In this document: positions 36,907 through 44,928 of the stretch, in pieces
Layout: every line of letters begins with the position of its first letter
Numbering within the stretch: the first letter of the stretch is position 1
NCBI GenBank assembly: GCA_944320775.1
Contig: CALUIV010000004.1
Coordinates: 1-64,000 of the forward strand
Origin: an uncultured Paraprevotella sp.
GTDB lineage: Bacteria > Bacteroidota > Bacteroidia > Bacteroidales > Bacteroidaceae
Length of the DNA: 64,000 nt
Reading direction: 5' to 3'
Notes under the pieces: generated by a model
Told to the model about the DNA's origin: nothing
Seen by the model: only the letters and a program-made list of their open reading frames with translations
Databases searched by the model: none
Program-made: the position numbers and the translations under genes

Positions 36907-37347
36907 TTATTTTAATGTTCTATTTAATGCCGCAAATGAACGTGCTTCCATCCAACCTTGAAGGATAATCGTCGCACTGATTTCATCAACCAAAGCTTTA
37001 TTCTGTCGATCTTTCTTACGCAATCCTCCATCTATCATAGCTTTATGAGCTAAAACAGAAGTAAAACGTTCGTCATAATACTCAACAGGTATTTCTGGAA
37101 GTGCCTTTTTTATTCGATTGACAAAAGGAGTAATATACTTCATATTTTCTGAAAACTCCCCACTAGTCTGACGAGGCAACCCAACTATAATCCGCTCAAC
37201 ATCCTCTTTTTGAATATACTTCATCAAAAACTCGAACAATTCATTTGTAGCAACAGTTGTCAAACCATTTGCTACAATTTGCAGCGGATCTGTAACGGCA
37301 AGTCCCGTCCGCTTTCTTCCATAATCAATTGCTAGAATTCTACTCAT
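36907..37347 (-). CDS. ruvX: Putative pre-16S rRNA nuclease / Holliday-junction resolvase-like protein (YqgF)
   Basis: An RNase H-fold protein of 146 residues. ILAIDYGRKRTGLAVTDP at the N-terminus holds the first catalytic Asp, VERIIVGLPRQTSGEFSE near 58 the Walker-like strand, and YYDERFTSVLA near 98 a second acidic site. Known members trim the 5' end of 16S rRNA or act as anti-termination nucleases. MSRILAIDYG was chosen as start; the open frame runs 22 codons further upstream through a hydrophobic stretch that is not family-like. It heads the ruvX-def-TPR operon. Confidence 0.92.
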   Translation of the reverse strand: MSRILAIDYGRKRTGLAVTDPLQIVANGLTTVATNELFEFLMKYIQKEDVERIIVGLPRQTSGEFSENMKYITPFVNRIKKALPEIPVEYYDERFTSVLAHKAMIDGGLRKKDRQNKALVDEISATIILQGWMEARSFAALNRTLK

Positions 37348-37447
37348 ACAGGACGCAAAATTAATAAAATATTCAGCTTGCAACAAGATAAAGAAAGTTA
37401 AGCCCCAAAACAACTGATAAAAAACACCTTCAAATTTCCACTAAAAT

Positions 37448-37492
37448 CAAAAAAGAAAAGAAAGTAAAACAAATTTGCTTTACTTTCTTTTC
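37448..37492 (-). terminator. Terminator of the ytxH-holin operon
   Basis: A perfect 14-bp stem, GAAAAGAAAGTAAA / TTTACTTTCTTTTC (37455-37468 and 37479-37492), overlaps the last codons of the 37480 gene and is followed on the minus strand by a T run. Confidence 0.9.
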
Positions 37493-37758
37493 CTTCCAAA
37501 AAGGCCACGTAATGTCCGTACAATACGCATTCCCATCATGACACCGTCATAAATAACCATTCCTTGATCAAAAGCATTCATAAAAGCCTCCATCTTAGTG
37601 GTTGCTTTTTTAGGTGGTGAAACAATTGACTGATAAGACAATTTTATCCGCTCTGCACTTTGAGCGATTTGAAGTTTGGTCTGTCTTTTCGATTTTCTGA
37701 TCTCAGCCAAAACATCCCCCTGGAAATTAAATTGCTGATTACTGCTCACTGGTTCCAT
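37480..37758 (-). CDS. Small basic protein of unknown function
   Basis: A 92-residue protein that I do not recognise. The first half is polar (MEPVSSNQQFNFQGDVLAEI), and the C-terminus is very basic with an amphipathic stretch (MIVYDGVMMGMRIVRTLRGLFGRKRK region). The start was set by AAAGGAG lying six bases before ATG 37758 on the minus strand; an ATG two codons upstream touches the same site. It overlaps the preceding holin-like gene by 20 bases. Its place after YtxH and a holin-like membrane protein suggests an envelope-associated role. Confidence 0.68.
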   Translation of the reverse strand: MEPVSSNQQFNFQGDVLAEIRKSKRQTKLQIAQSAERIKLSYQSIVSPPKKATTKMEAFMNAFDQGMVIYDGVMMGMRIVRTLRGLFGRKRK

Positions 37759-38134
37759 TTTCATCTCCTTTCTGCTTTTCAAAGAATAACCGGGCAATAA
37801 ACCGAGCCAACGGCTGAACAATCCAGTTTTTCCTATTGTAATAAAACAACATTAAAACAATTAACAGTCCAGCAGCCACCAAAACAAATCCCATTGGTAA
37901 ACTGTCTAATCGGTTTCCAATGAAAAAGGCCAGCGCAAAAGTTGCATACAACAACACTAAGGCAATCAAAAGAACCATTATGACCGCAATGGCAACAGCA
38001 GACAAAAGAACCGTTAATTTCTCTGCTGTATCTAAATAGACAAACTTCTTTTGGAGCTTATAATAATTTTTAAGCTCCAAAAGAAGCTGTTGAATACTTT
38101 CTATATGTTTACTACTAGAAGACATAACAAACAT
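37739..38134 (-). CDS. Small two-helix membrane protein, holin-superfamily-like
   Basis: A 131-residue protein with two transmembrane helices, about 43-73 (LTVLLSAVAIAVIMVLLIALV) and 80-101 (MGFVLVAAGLLIVLMLFYY). A coiled N-terminal region precedes them and a basic tail follows. The layout resembles the phage_holin_3_6 group, chromosomal envelope proteins that despite their name need not be phage-derived. Its ATG overlaps the ytxH stop (TAATG), which implies coupling. No phage genes are nearby. Confidence 0.72.
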   Translation of the reverse strand: MFVMSSSSKHIESIQQLLLELKNYYKLQKKFVYLDTAEKLTVLLSAVAIAVIMVLLIALVLLYATFALAFFIGNRLDSLPMGFVLVAAGLLIVLMLFYYNRKNWIVQPLARFIARLFFEKQKGDENGTSEQ

Positions 38135-38343
38135 TATTCGTCTTCACCGGCCTTTATCTCCTCAGCGATTTCATCAACTAAGGTAGCCATTTCTTTGCTG
38201 TTCAGCCTTATACCTCTTTTACGCAAAGCCTCAGCAATTTTATCACGAGTATCAGTTCCTTTTTCGGGAGCAAACAAAATTCCAAATGCTGCACCAACAG
38301 CTGCACCGCCGATGAATGCTGCTAAAAAATTCAATGCTTTCAT
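38134..38343 (-). CDS. YtxH-domain protein
   Basis: A 69-residue protein. An N-terminal glycine-rich hydrophobic helix (FLAAFIGGAAVGAAFGILFAPEKG) is typical of YtxH/Gas-vesicle-like small stress proteins, and the rest is a charged helix ending in EEIKAGEDE. The ATG at 38343 was preferred to an upstream TTG. It is the first gene of a three-gene operon with the holin-like and 92-residue proteins. Confidence 0.8.
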   Translation of the reverse strand: MKALNFLAAFIGGAAVGAAFGILFAPEKGTDTRDKIAEALRKRGIRLNSKEMATLVDEIAEEIKAGEDE

Positions 38344-38476
38344 AAATCTCAATTTTTATATGGTTAAATGAGTATATAGGCAAAGATAATAAAATAATCA
38401 ATACTCAAAGTATTTTCCGTATTTTTTTTCATCCATTTACATAAAAAGAAGTTTTTAACTTTTTTTCTCGATAACA

Positions 38477-38509
38477 TTTGCATTCTTATATCGAAAAATC
38501 GTACTTTTG
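38477..38509 (+). promoter_or_regulatory. Promoter of the SPOR lipoprotein gene
   Basis: TTTG at 38477-38480, a 21-base spacer and TACTTTTG at 38502-38509 form a strong Bacteroidetes promoter. The leader would be about 90 bases. Confidence 0.75.
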
Positions 38510-38605
38510 TATGCTTTCTATAATATAAAAGGTATTATTTTAAACGACCAATTATTTAGATTGCTTTAACTGATAAATTATCATAAACTTAATAACACAA
38601 TAAAC

Positions 38606-39094
38606 ATGAAAAATCTTTTTTTATTAGGCATGGGCGTAAGTTTAGTCTTTGCCTTTTCTTCTTGCAAGAGTCAGGAAAGCGCCTACAAGAAAGCTTATGA
38701 GAAAGCTAAGCAACAACAAGCCGCCGCAATTGAAAATCCAGTCCAAGAAACTCCTGTAGCAGTTACCCCTGTAACTCCTGTAACGCAACCTACTCAAACA
38801 ACTCCTGTTGATGTCAGCAATGTTCCGGTTCGTTCTGAATCCGTAAATGTCATTTCTGGAAACGGATTGAATAATTATAGCGTTGTTTGTGGTAGTTTCA
38901 GCCTGCAGGCAAATGCTGAGCGTCTGCAAAAAACGTTGAAAAATGCAGGTTATCAGGCTCAAATAGCTTTCAATAGCGGAAATGGAATGTACCGTGTCAT
39001 CGCCTCTACATTCGCCGACAAAGCTTCTGCTGTACAATCTAGAGATGCTTTGCGCTCAACATATCCTGATGCATGGTTACTTTATAAAAAATAA
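38606..39094 (+). CDS. SPOR-domain lipoprotein
   Basis: A 162-residue lipoprotein. The signal sequence ends in a lipobox (VFAFSSC, Cys near residue 20). A charged coil (YKKAYEKAKQQQAA) and a Pro/Thr/Val linker (VTPVTPVTQPTQTTPV) follow. The C-terminal SPOR domain (NYSVVCGSFSLQANAERLQKTL near 88) ends at WLLYKK. SPOR domains bind denuded peptidoglycan at the septum. It is monocistronic with its own promoter and terminator, although a small gene follows closely. Confidence 0.9.
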   Translation: MKNLFLLGMGVSLVFAFSSCKSQESAYKKAYEKAKQQQAAAIENPVQETPVAVTPVTPVTQPTQTTPVDVSNVPVRSESVNVISGNGLNNYSVVCGSFSLQANAERLQKTLKNAGYQAQIAFNSGNGMYRVIASTFADKASAVQSRDALRSTYPDAWLLYKK

Positions 39095-39125
39095 GAAAGC
39101 AACTTTTCCCATAAAAATATATTAC

Positions 39126-39152
39126 AAAGCACCTTTCCAAGGTGCTTTTTTA
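39126..39152 (+). terminator. Terminator after the SPOR lipoprotein gene
   Basis: The stem AAGCACCTT / AAGGTGCTT closes a 2-4 base loop and is followed by a T run. It lies 32 bases after the SPOR gene stop. Confidence 0.85.
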
Positions 39153-39173
39153 TTATCTAAAATCTTATTAAAA

Positions 39174-39395
39174 ATGAGTGACGGAAATTACAACCGAAGT
39201 TTATTGCCACATACGCCCTACCAAAGTGGAATGAAAACAGGAAAGGCCATGGCAAAAATGAAAGCAGTAGAAGCATTCAAAGAATACCTTAATATAAAAT
39301 CAAAAATAAATCCTATATCCGACGAAGAATCTTCATCAAAAACAATTGAAGAGATTGAATTATTCAAAAAAATCTTGGAACAAAAAATTCAATGA
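39174..39395 (+). CDS. Small conserved-looking protein, function unknown
   Basis: A 73-residue protein beginning MSDGNYNRSLLPHTPYQSGM, then a basic stretch (KTGKAMAKMKAVEAFKEYL) and an acidic helix. I do not recognise a family, but composition and codon use look real. It starts 22 bases after the SPOR gene terminator, with no separate promoter visible, so expression would depend on read-through. A longer open frame runs back over the SPOR gene and is not the start. Confidence 0.6.
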   Translation: MSDGNYNRSLLPHTPYQSGMKTGKAMAKMKAVEAFKEYLNIKSKINPISDEESSSKTIEEIELFKKILEQKIQ

Positions 39396-39424
39396 TACTT
39401 TTTCTATAAAAAATCGACTCAAAA

Positions 39425-39456
39425 TTTGGAAGTAACAAAAAAAAGCACTACCTTTG
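39425..39456 (+). promoter_or_regulatory. Promoter of tRNA-Ser
   Basis: TTTG at 39425-39428, a 20-base spacer and TACCTTTG at 39449-39456 make a near-ideal Bacteroidetes promoter, 44 bases before the tRNA. Confidence 0.78.
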
Positions 39457-39500
39457 CAGTGCAAAAAAGGAAGAGAGCACTCAACAAGCTAAACTTCTAA

Positions 39501-39585
39501 GGAAAGGTGGTAGAGTGGTCGATTACAGCGGTCTTGAAAACCGCCGTGCTGAGAGGCACCGGGGGTTCGAATCCCTCCCTTTCCG
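39501..39585 (+). tRNA. tRNA-Ser (anticodon UGA)
   Basis: An 85-base class II tRNA. The acceptor GGAAAGG pairs with CCTTTCC, the anticodon loop has TGA at 39535-39537, a long variable arm is present (GTGCTGAGAGGCAC), and the T arm is GGGGGTTCGAATCCCTC. The discriminator is G and no CCA is encoded. It is transcribed alone. Confidence 0.97.
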
Positions 39586-39592
39586 CAAACTA

Positions 39593-39626
39593 AAAGCATC
39601 AGTTAGTTTAACTGATGCTTTTTTAT
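39593..39626 (+). terminator. Terminator of tRNA-Ser
   Basis: The stem AAGCATCAGTTA / TAACTGATGCTT is followed by TTTTTTA, eight bases after the tRNA. Confidence 0.88.
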
Positions 39627-39687
39627 TTTCTTCTAAAAAACGTTTTATTCATACATAAAGATATTTATGAACACGTACTTATATATA

Positions 39688-39735
39688 AAAAAGACTCTAT
39701 CACTCTTATATGTAAGATTTTGATAGAGTCTTTTT
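39688..39735. terminator. Terminator of the tricorn-like protease gene
   Basis: A perfect 15-bp stem, AAAAAGACTCTATCA / TGATAGAGTCTTTTT, with an 18-base loop. It lies 52 bases beyond the minus-strand stop at 39788 and has T runs on both strands. Confidence 0.88.
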
Positions 39736-39787
39736 ATATAAAGGTTATTGATAATCTATTCTTGCGATAAAAAGATACCAATAACAA

Positions 39788-42700
39788 CTACTTATCAATT
39801 GTTTTCAACATCTCTTCCACAGCACGTTCCAACTGAAGATCCTTGCCGTTCAAAATATCCTTCGGATCATTATAAACCTCAATGTCAGGTTTCAGCAATT
39901 GATTCTCTAGAACTTCACCTCTTGGATCAACAGTAGTTACCTGTGGAATACCAAAAACGAGCCCTCCGTCAAGTCCTTCCCACCAAACTGCAGTCATCGT
40001 TCCGGGAACCGGCGCACCAATCAATTTACCCAATCCTTGTTCTTTATAATACCAGGGAGTACCATGTGCATTAGAATAATTATCTTCACAGATCAACATA
40101 CATGACGGTTTCACCCAACGGTCAAATGGATCATTTCCAATAAACTGGCCACGCGGTTTAAACTCCATGGTTTTCTTACCGCTCAACAAAATACAGATAT
40201 CATCATGCAACCATCCTCCACCGTTATGCCGCGTATCAACAATTACAGCATCTTTATTACGATTCTCATCGCTCATCAATTCCTTATATAATTTTTGGAA
40301 ACATGCTGCATTCATCGCTTGAATATGTACGTAAACCAAACGACCGTTTGAAAGTTTCTCCACTATTTCACGGTTTCGTTCCACCCATCTGTCATAAAGC
40401 AAATCCATTTCACGTCCCACAGAAATTGGCTTTATCGTAACTTGCTGTTCCTTCCCCTTCTTCACAACAGTCAAACGAGTATAACGTCCAGCTTTACCTT
40501 CGAGCAACGGAAAATAATCCATACCGGCTTTGATTTCCTGACCATCAATAGCTGTAATCAAATCTCCAGCTTCTACTTCTTTCTTTTTCGTATCCAACGG
40601 ACCACCACGAAGTACCTCTTTCACTTTTAATCCATCTCCTTTATAATCTGTATCGTAGAACAACCCTAGAGTTGCTGTTGGCAGAGCACCACCGTAACCA
40701 CCAAAACGACAACCTGTGTGCGAAACGTTCAACTCACCCAGCAATTCACTGGCCATTTCTGCGAAATCATAATTGTTATTAATATGAGGCAGATACTTTT
40801 TATAATCCTGATACAACGCATCCCAGTCAGCACCATTCATATTCGGATCATACAATTTATCTTTTGTCTGTTTCCAAATATGATCAAACAAATAGGCACG
40901 TTTCTCATCCGGACGTTCCGTGTAGAAGGCTTCAAAACCAATCGTGCTTACCCGACCACTTTCAATATCCAATTTTTTGATATAACCACCACTGGCCATA
41001 TAAGCATTTTTCACATCAGCATCGACATCCAGACGCGCCCAGTCCATACCTTTCATCTTCAACTCATTACGATATTCCTTCAGATGCTGAACCCAAAGAG
41101 CACCGCTGCCTTCATGAGGAGCAACATAATAAAGTTTTGTTCCGTCTTTACTCAGCACAGCATCTCCCAGACTGGTTGAATATGGTGTCAAACGGATTGT
41201 CCGGTCATCAAGATGTTCCAAGTCGAAAACCAAATCTTTTGCCTGCTCCTTCTCGCCGCTCTTCTTCTCTTCCGGCTGATCTTTTTTATCTTTCCGTTTG
41301 TTTTTCCGATTTTCTTTCTTGCTTTGCTCCTCTTTCTCTTGAGCGGCTTTTTCCTCTTTTTCCCGTTCTTCAAGAAGCGCCAACTCTTCTTTGCTCATAC
41401 GGAAACGTTCGTAAGCATCCTGATCAAAGAACATAATATATTCATCACGCTGAGATCCCCAGGAACCATGACTACGATACCCAGAACGGTCACTTTGGAA
41501 AATCATGGCTTTTCCATCCAATACCCATTTCGGACTTCCCTCAGAATAACCACTATTGGTCAGATTATGAATCTCTCCCTTTCCATCAGCTTTGACCAAA
41601 GCAATATCCTTGTTGTTCCAGCCACCGACACCGATATATTCTGTCAGAATCCATTTTCCATCAGGACTCCATGCATAATTCTGATCACCATCGGTATAAG
41701 AATACTGGAACTTGCCATCCATCACCGTACGTACCTTCTTACTCTTCAAATCCAGGACACAAATTTCCGTCCGGTTTTTCAAAAAGGCCACTTCACCGCC
41801 TTTTGGATTATACAAAGGCTGAAAAGCAGTATATTTTCCGTCCGTCAGACGTTCTTCACGAATACCGGTACAATACGTAAAATTCTTCTCCTTTTCCTGA
41901 GCTATCGTTGCCTGATAAACCTGCCACACTCCATCACGTTCTGAAGCATAAACAAGCGACCGTCCATCAGGTGCAAAATCTACTGTACGTTCCCGCACCG
42001 GAGTATCTGTAATTTGTTTCGTCGTCGAATAATCTGTTGATGTAACATAAACATCACCATTCATAATAAAGGCAATCTCTTTATTTTTCGGTGATATAGC
42101 CACTTCAGAGGCACCAGCATATCTGATCTGACGGATCACTTCCCGCTGCATGTCGTCACGAACAATATTTACAGACAACTTTTTCGGTTTTCCACCCTCT
42201 TTAAGCGTATAAATTTCTCCATCATAACTGTAACAAAGCATACCATTGTCTGCAACTGTCAGGAAACGGACCGGATGCTTCTTATGCATCGTTATTTGTT
42301 TATCCGCGCCACTTGACTGCAAATCATGATAATAAACATTGAAACTGCCATTACGCTCACTTAAATAATAAAAGCCATCTTTACCTGGAGCCCATACCGG
42401 ATCACGGTCGTCACCAGAAAAATCTGTTATTTTCTGATATGCGTCTCCATCAAACAGCCAAATATCCCGGGCAATACTGGATTTCTGGTGTTTACGCCAA
42501 TAGTCTTCGTATCCTTTAATATCTTCAAACAAAACGCCCTTATTTCCTATTGACGGATTATCCATAGGCCATTCGGAATAAACCTCAGGTCTTCCGCCAT
42601 CAATACTGATCTGGTACAACATAGGAAAAGTTGACGATGGGAACACAAGGTCATCCGTAGACCGCATTCCCGAAGCCTTATAAATAAGGTGTTGTGCATC

Positions 42701-43060
42701 CAGGAAGGCAACTGGTATTTCCGATCCGGAATTCGTTGTAACCCTTTTCGGAGCTCCTCCGTCTATGGTCGTCACAAAAACATCCATACTACCTTCACGT
42801 GTACTTGCAAAAGCCAGGTGTTTGCTGTCGGGGCTCCACACAGGTGCATATTCATACGCTGTATTCGTTGTCAATTGACGGGCCTCACCCCCTGTTGTCG
42901 GAACTGTAAAAATATCACCACAATAAGAAAAAGCAATATGCTTACCATCCGGAGAAACCGAACACCATCGCAACCATTTCGGATCGGCACCCTCGTCACA
43001 AAAAGCACGCGCTTGCACCACTAAGGCCAGGCAAGCACTGAACAAGATTTTTTTATTCAT
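39788..43060 (-). CDS. Exported tricorn-like S41 protease with beta-propellers and PDZ
   Basis: A 1090-residue protein with a signal peptide (MNKKILFSACLALVVQARA). Residues 25-560 hold WD40-like/TolB-like propeller repeats (VSPDGKHIAFSY, WSPDSKHLAFAS, FAPDGRSLVYAS). A Lys/Glu-rich insert follows near 565-615. The tricorn core domain starts near 720, a PDZ domain lies near 825 (VEAGDLITAIDGQEI), and the C-terminal S41 region has VDTRHNGGGWLHDD near 965 and EDNYSNAHG near 1005, where the Ser is the likely nucleophile. Bacterial homologues degrade oligopeptides. It is monocistronic; TACCTTTG (43090-43097, minus) may be its -7 box. Confidence 0.9.
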   Translation of the reverse strand: MNKKILFSACLALVVQARAFCDEGADPKWLRWCSVSPDGKHIAFSYCGDIFTVPTTGGEARQLTTNTAYEYAPVWSPDSKHLAFASTREGSMDVFVTTIDGGAPKRVTTNSGSEIPVAFLDAQHLIYKASGMRSTDDLVFPSSTFPMLYQISIDGGRPEVYSEWPMDNPSIGNKGVLFEDIKGYEDYWRKHQKSSIARDIWLFDGDAYQKITDFSGDDRDPVWAPGKDGFYYLSERNGSFNVYYHDLQSSGADKQITMHKKHPVRFLTVADNGMLCYSYDGEIYTLKEGGKPKKLSVNIVRDDMQREVIRQIRYAGASEVAISPKNKEIAFIMNGDVYVTSTDYSTTKQITDTPVRERTVDFAPDGRSLVYASERDGVWQVYQATIAQEKEKNFTYCTGIREERLTDGKYTAFQPLYNPKGGEVAFLKNRTEICVLDLKSKKVRTVMDGKFQYSYTDGDQNYAWSPDGKWILTEYIGVGGWNNKDIALVKADGKGEIHNLTNSGYSEGSPKWVLDGKAMIFQSDRSGYRSHGSWGSQRDEYIMFFDQDAYERFRMSKEELALLEEREKEEKAAQEKEEQSKKENRKNKRKDKKDQPEEKKSGEKEQAKDLVFDLEHLDDRTIRLTPYSTSLGDAVLSKDGTKLYYVAPHEGSGALWVQHLKEYRNELKMKGMDWARLDVDADVKNAYMASGGYIKKLDIESGRVSTIGFEAFYTERPDEKRAYLFDHIWKQTKDKLYDPNMNGADWDALYQDYKKYLPHINNNYDFAEMASELLGELNVSHTGCRFGGYGGALPTATLGLFYDTDYKGDGLKVKEVLRGGPLDTKKKEVEAGDLITAIDGQEIKAGMDYFPLLEGKAGRYTRLTVVKKGKEQQVTIKPISVGREMDLLYDRWVERNREIVEKLSNGRLVYVHIQAMNAACFQKLYKELMSDENRNKDAVIVDTRHNGGGWLHDDICILLSGKKTMEFKPRGQFIGNDPFDRWVKPSCMLICEDNYSNAHGTPWYYKEQGLGKLIGAPVPGTMTAVWWEGLDGGLVFGIPQVTTVDPRGEVLENQLLKPDIEVYNDPKDILNGKDLQLERAVEEMLKTIDK

Positions 43061-43089
43061 AAAAGCAAATTAAAAGAATTAAAATTGCT

Positions 43090-43187
43090 CAAAGGTAGCC
43101 ATTATTCAACAAAAAGCCTCAGATAGAAGGAAAAAAACGAAAAATAATTGAAACACAAGGCAGGCTAATGTTTTTTTCTTACCTTTG
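43090..43187. promoter_or_regulatory. Divergent -7 boxes between the protease and ThiE-like genes
   Basis: TACCTTTG on the minus strand at 43090-43097 faces the protease gene, and TACCTTTG on the plus strand at 43180-43187 faces the ThiE-like gene. Neither has a well-spaced -33 TTTG. Confidence 0.45.
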
Positions 43188-43213
43188 CAATTAAAATAAG
43201 TGTAAAAGTCCCT

Positions 43214-43822
43214 ATGAAACTAATAATATTAACTCCTCCCGACTTTTTCGTAGAGGAAGATAAAATTATCAATTCTCTCTTTGAAGAAGGCTTGGATCTG
43301 CTCCATCTTCGTAAGCCCGATTCTGAGCCCGTTTATTCCGAAAGGCTTTTAACACTGTTGCCTGAAGAATATCATAAACAAATCGTGGTGCATGACCATT
43401 TTTATCTGAAAGAAGAATTTAATCTTAAAGGAATACATTTAAATAGTCGCAATCCTAAAGCACCGGAAGGTTATAAAGGACATCTAAGCCGTTCACTTCA
43501 TTCTTTGGATGAACTACGAAATGAACGTAAAGACTATGACTACGTGTTTTTAAGCCCTATTTTCGACAGCATATCCAAATCCAGTTATCATGCCGCTTTC
43601 GATGAAGCTACGCTAAAACAGGCACACGAAGAAGGACTCATCGACAAAAATGTCATGGCTTTGGGCGGAATCACCATAGATAACATGAATAAAATCAGAG
43701 AATATGGCTTTGGCGGAGTCGTCATTTTAGGCGACTTGTGGAATCGGTTCAATATTCATTCCACCAAAGATTATAAAGAACTGATCAATCATTTCCGGCG
43801 ACTCCGGAAAGCTGCCGATTAG
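43214..43822 (+). CDS. ThiE/TenI-like thiamine phosphate synthase family protein
   Basis: A 202-residue TIM-barrel protein. LDLLHLRKPD near 27 resembles the VQLREK strand of ThiE, IVVHDHFYLKEEFNLKGIHL near 56 the second phosphate region, and VMALGGITIDNMNKIREYGFGGVVILGDLW near 153 the C-terminal GGI and phosphate loop. Key ThiE residues of the pyrophosphate site are not all visible, so it may be a TenI-like paralogue. No other thi genes and no TPP riboswitch are near it. prs follows on the same strand after 69 bp. Confidence 0.78.
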   Translation: MKLIILTPPDFFVEEDKIINSLFEEGLDLLHLRKPDSEPVYSERLLTLLPEEYHKQIVVHDHFYLKEEFNLKGIHLNSRNPKAPEGYKGHLSRSLHSLDELRNERKDYDYVFLSPIFDSISKSSYHAAFDEATLKQAHEEGLIDKNVMALGGITIDNMNKIREYGFGGVVILGDLWNRFNIHSTKDYKELINHFRRLRKAAD

Positions 43823-43891
43823 CGTAAGAATATATTCGATTACAGAAAAACGATAAACAAATCCATTAACTAACAACATCATAAAAAGAAT

Positions 43892-44833
43892 ATGAGCGAG
43901 AAAAAATCTTTTAAGGTTTTCTCTGGAACTAAGTCCAAATATTTGGCTGAGAAGATCTGTGCAAGTTTAGGTTGTGAACTGGGCAAACTGCAGATTACAA
44001 AATTTGCAGACGGTGAATTCTCTGTTTCTTATGAAGAATCTATCCGTGGCCGCGATGTGTTCTTGGTTCAGTCTACATTCCCGAATTCTGACAATTTAAT
44101 GGAACTTTTGTTAATGATCGATGCAGCCAAACGCGCTTCGGCAAAAAGCATCATCGCAGTTGTTCCTTACTTTGGCTGGGCACGTCAGGACCGCAAGGAC
44201 AAACCACGTGTTTCCATTGCTGCCAAATTAGTTGCTGATATGTTGAGCGTAGCTGGTATTGACCGCCTGATCACTATGGATCTGCATGCAGATCAGGAAC
44301 AAGGCTTTTTCAACGTTCCGGTAGATCACCTGTACGCATCCAGTGTCATGCTCCCATACATCCAGTCACTCAATTTGGAGAATCTGGTCATTGCAACTCC
44401 TGATGTGGGCGGTTCAAAACGTGCCAGCATGTACTCTAAATACTTGAATTGCCCGATGGTATTGTGCAACAAGAGTCGTAAGAAACCAAACGAAGTGGCC
44501 AGCATGCAGATTATCGGTGATGTAAAAGATGCCAACGTTATCCTTGTTGATGATATGGTGGACACAGCCGGTACAATCACTAAGGCAGCAGACCTCATGA
44601 AAGAAAACGGTGCCAGATCAGTTCGTGCCATTGCCTCACATGGTGTTATGTCAGGACCTGCTTCTGAACGTGTACAGGACAGTGCTTTGGTAGAAATGGT
44701 ATTTACTGACAGTATCCCATATTCGGACCGTTGCGCCAAAGTAAAACAATTGTCTATTGCCGACTTGATTGCTGAAACAATACGCCGTGTAGAAACAAAC
44801 GAATCAATCAGCTCACAATATTTAACTATTTAA
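43892..44833 (+). CDS. prs: Ribose-phosphate pyrophosphokinase
   Basis: Makes PRPP from ribose 5-phosphate and ATP for purine, pyrimidine, NAD and histidine synthesis. The 313 residues show KFADGEFSVSYEESIRGRDVFLVQST near 37, the RQDRKD loop near 102, HADQEQGFFNVPVDHLYA near 136, and the PRPP loop VILVDDMVDTAGTITKAADLM near 217. It is followed by a strong terminator. Confidence 0.97.
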   Translation: MSEKKSFKVFSGTKSKYLAEKICASLGCELGKLQITKFADGEFSVSYEESIRGRDVFLVQSTFPNSDNLMELLLMIDAAKRASAKSIIAVVPYFGWARQDRKDKPRVSIAAKLVADMLSVAGIDRLITMDLHADQEQGFFNVPVDHLYASSVMLPYIQSLNLENLVIATPDVGGSKRASMYSKYLNCPMVLCNKSRKKPNEVASMQIIGDVKDANVILVDDMVDTAGTITKAADLMKENGARSVRAIASHGVMSGPASERVQDSALVEMVFTDSIPYSDRCAKVKQLSIADLIAETIRRVETNESISSQYLTI

Positions 44834-44871
44834 TATTTTTCGTTTGCTTTATCTAAATTCATTATAACCAC

Positions 44872-44914
44872 AAGCTGCCTGCAGAAGGATATCTTTCTGC
44901 AAGCAGCTTTTTTA
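44872..44914 (+). terminator. Terminator of prs
   Basis: The stem AAGCTGC, two unpaired bases, then GCAGAA pairs with TTCTGC, two bases, GCAGCTT. A T run follows, 38 bases beyond the prs stop. Confidence 0.88.
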
Positions 44915-44928
44915 AACTCTAAAAACAC

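Noticed and set aside
37739-38134. Holin-like gene as evidence for a prophage
   Set aside because: No endolysin, tail, capsid or integrase genes are around it; the neighbours are small envelope genes.
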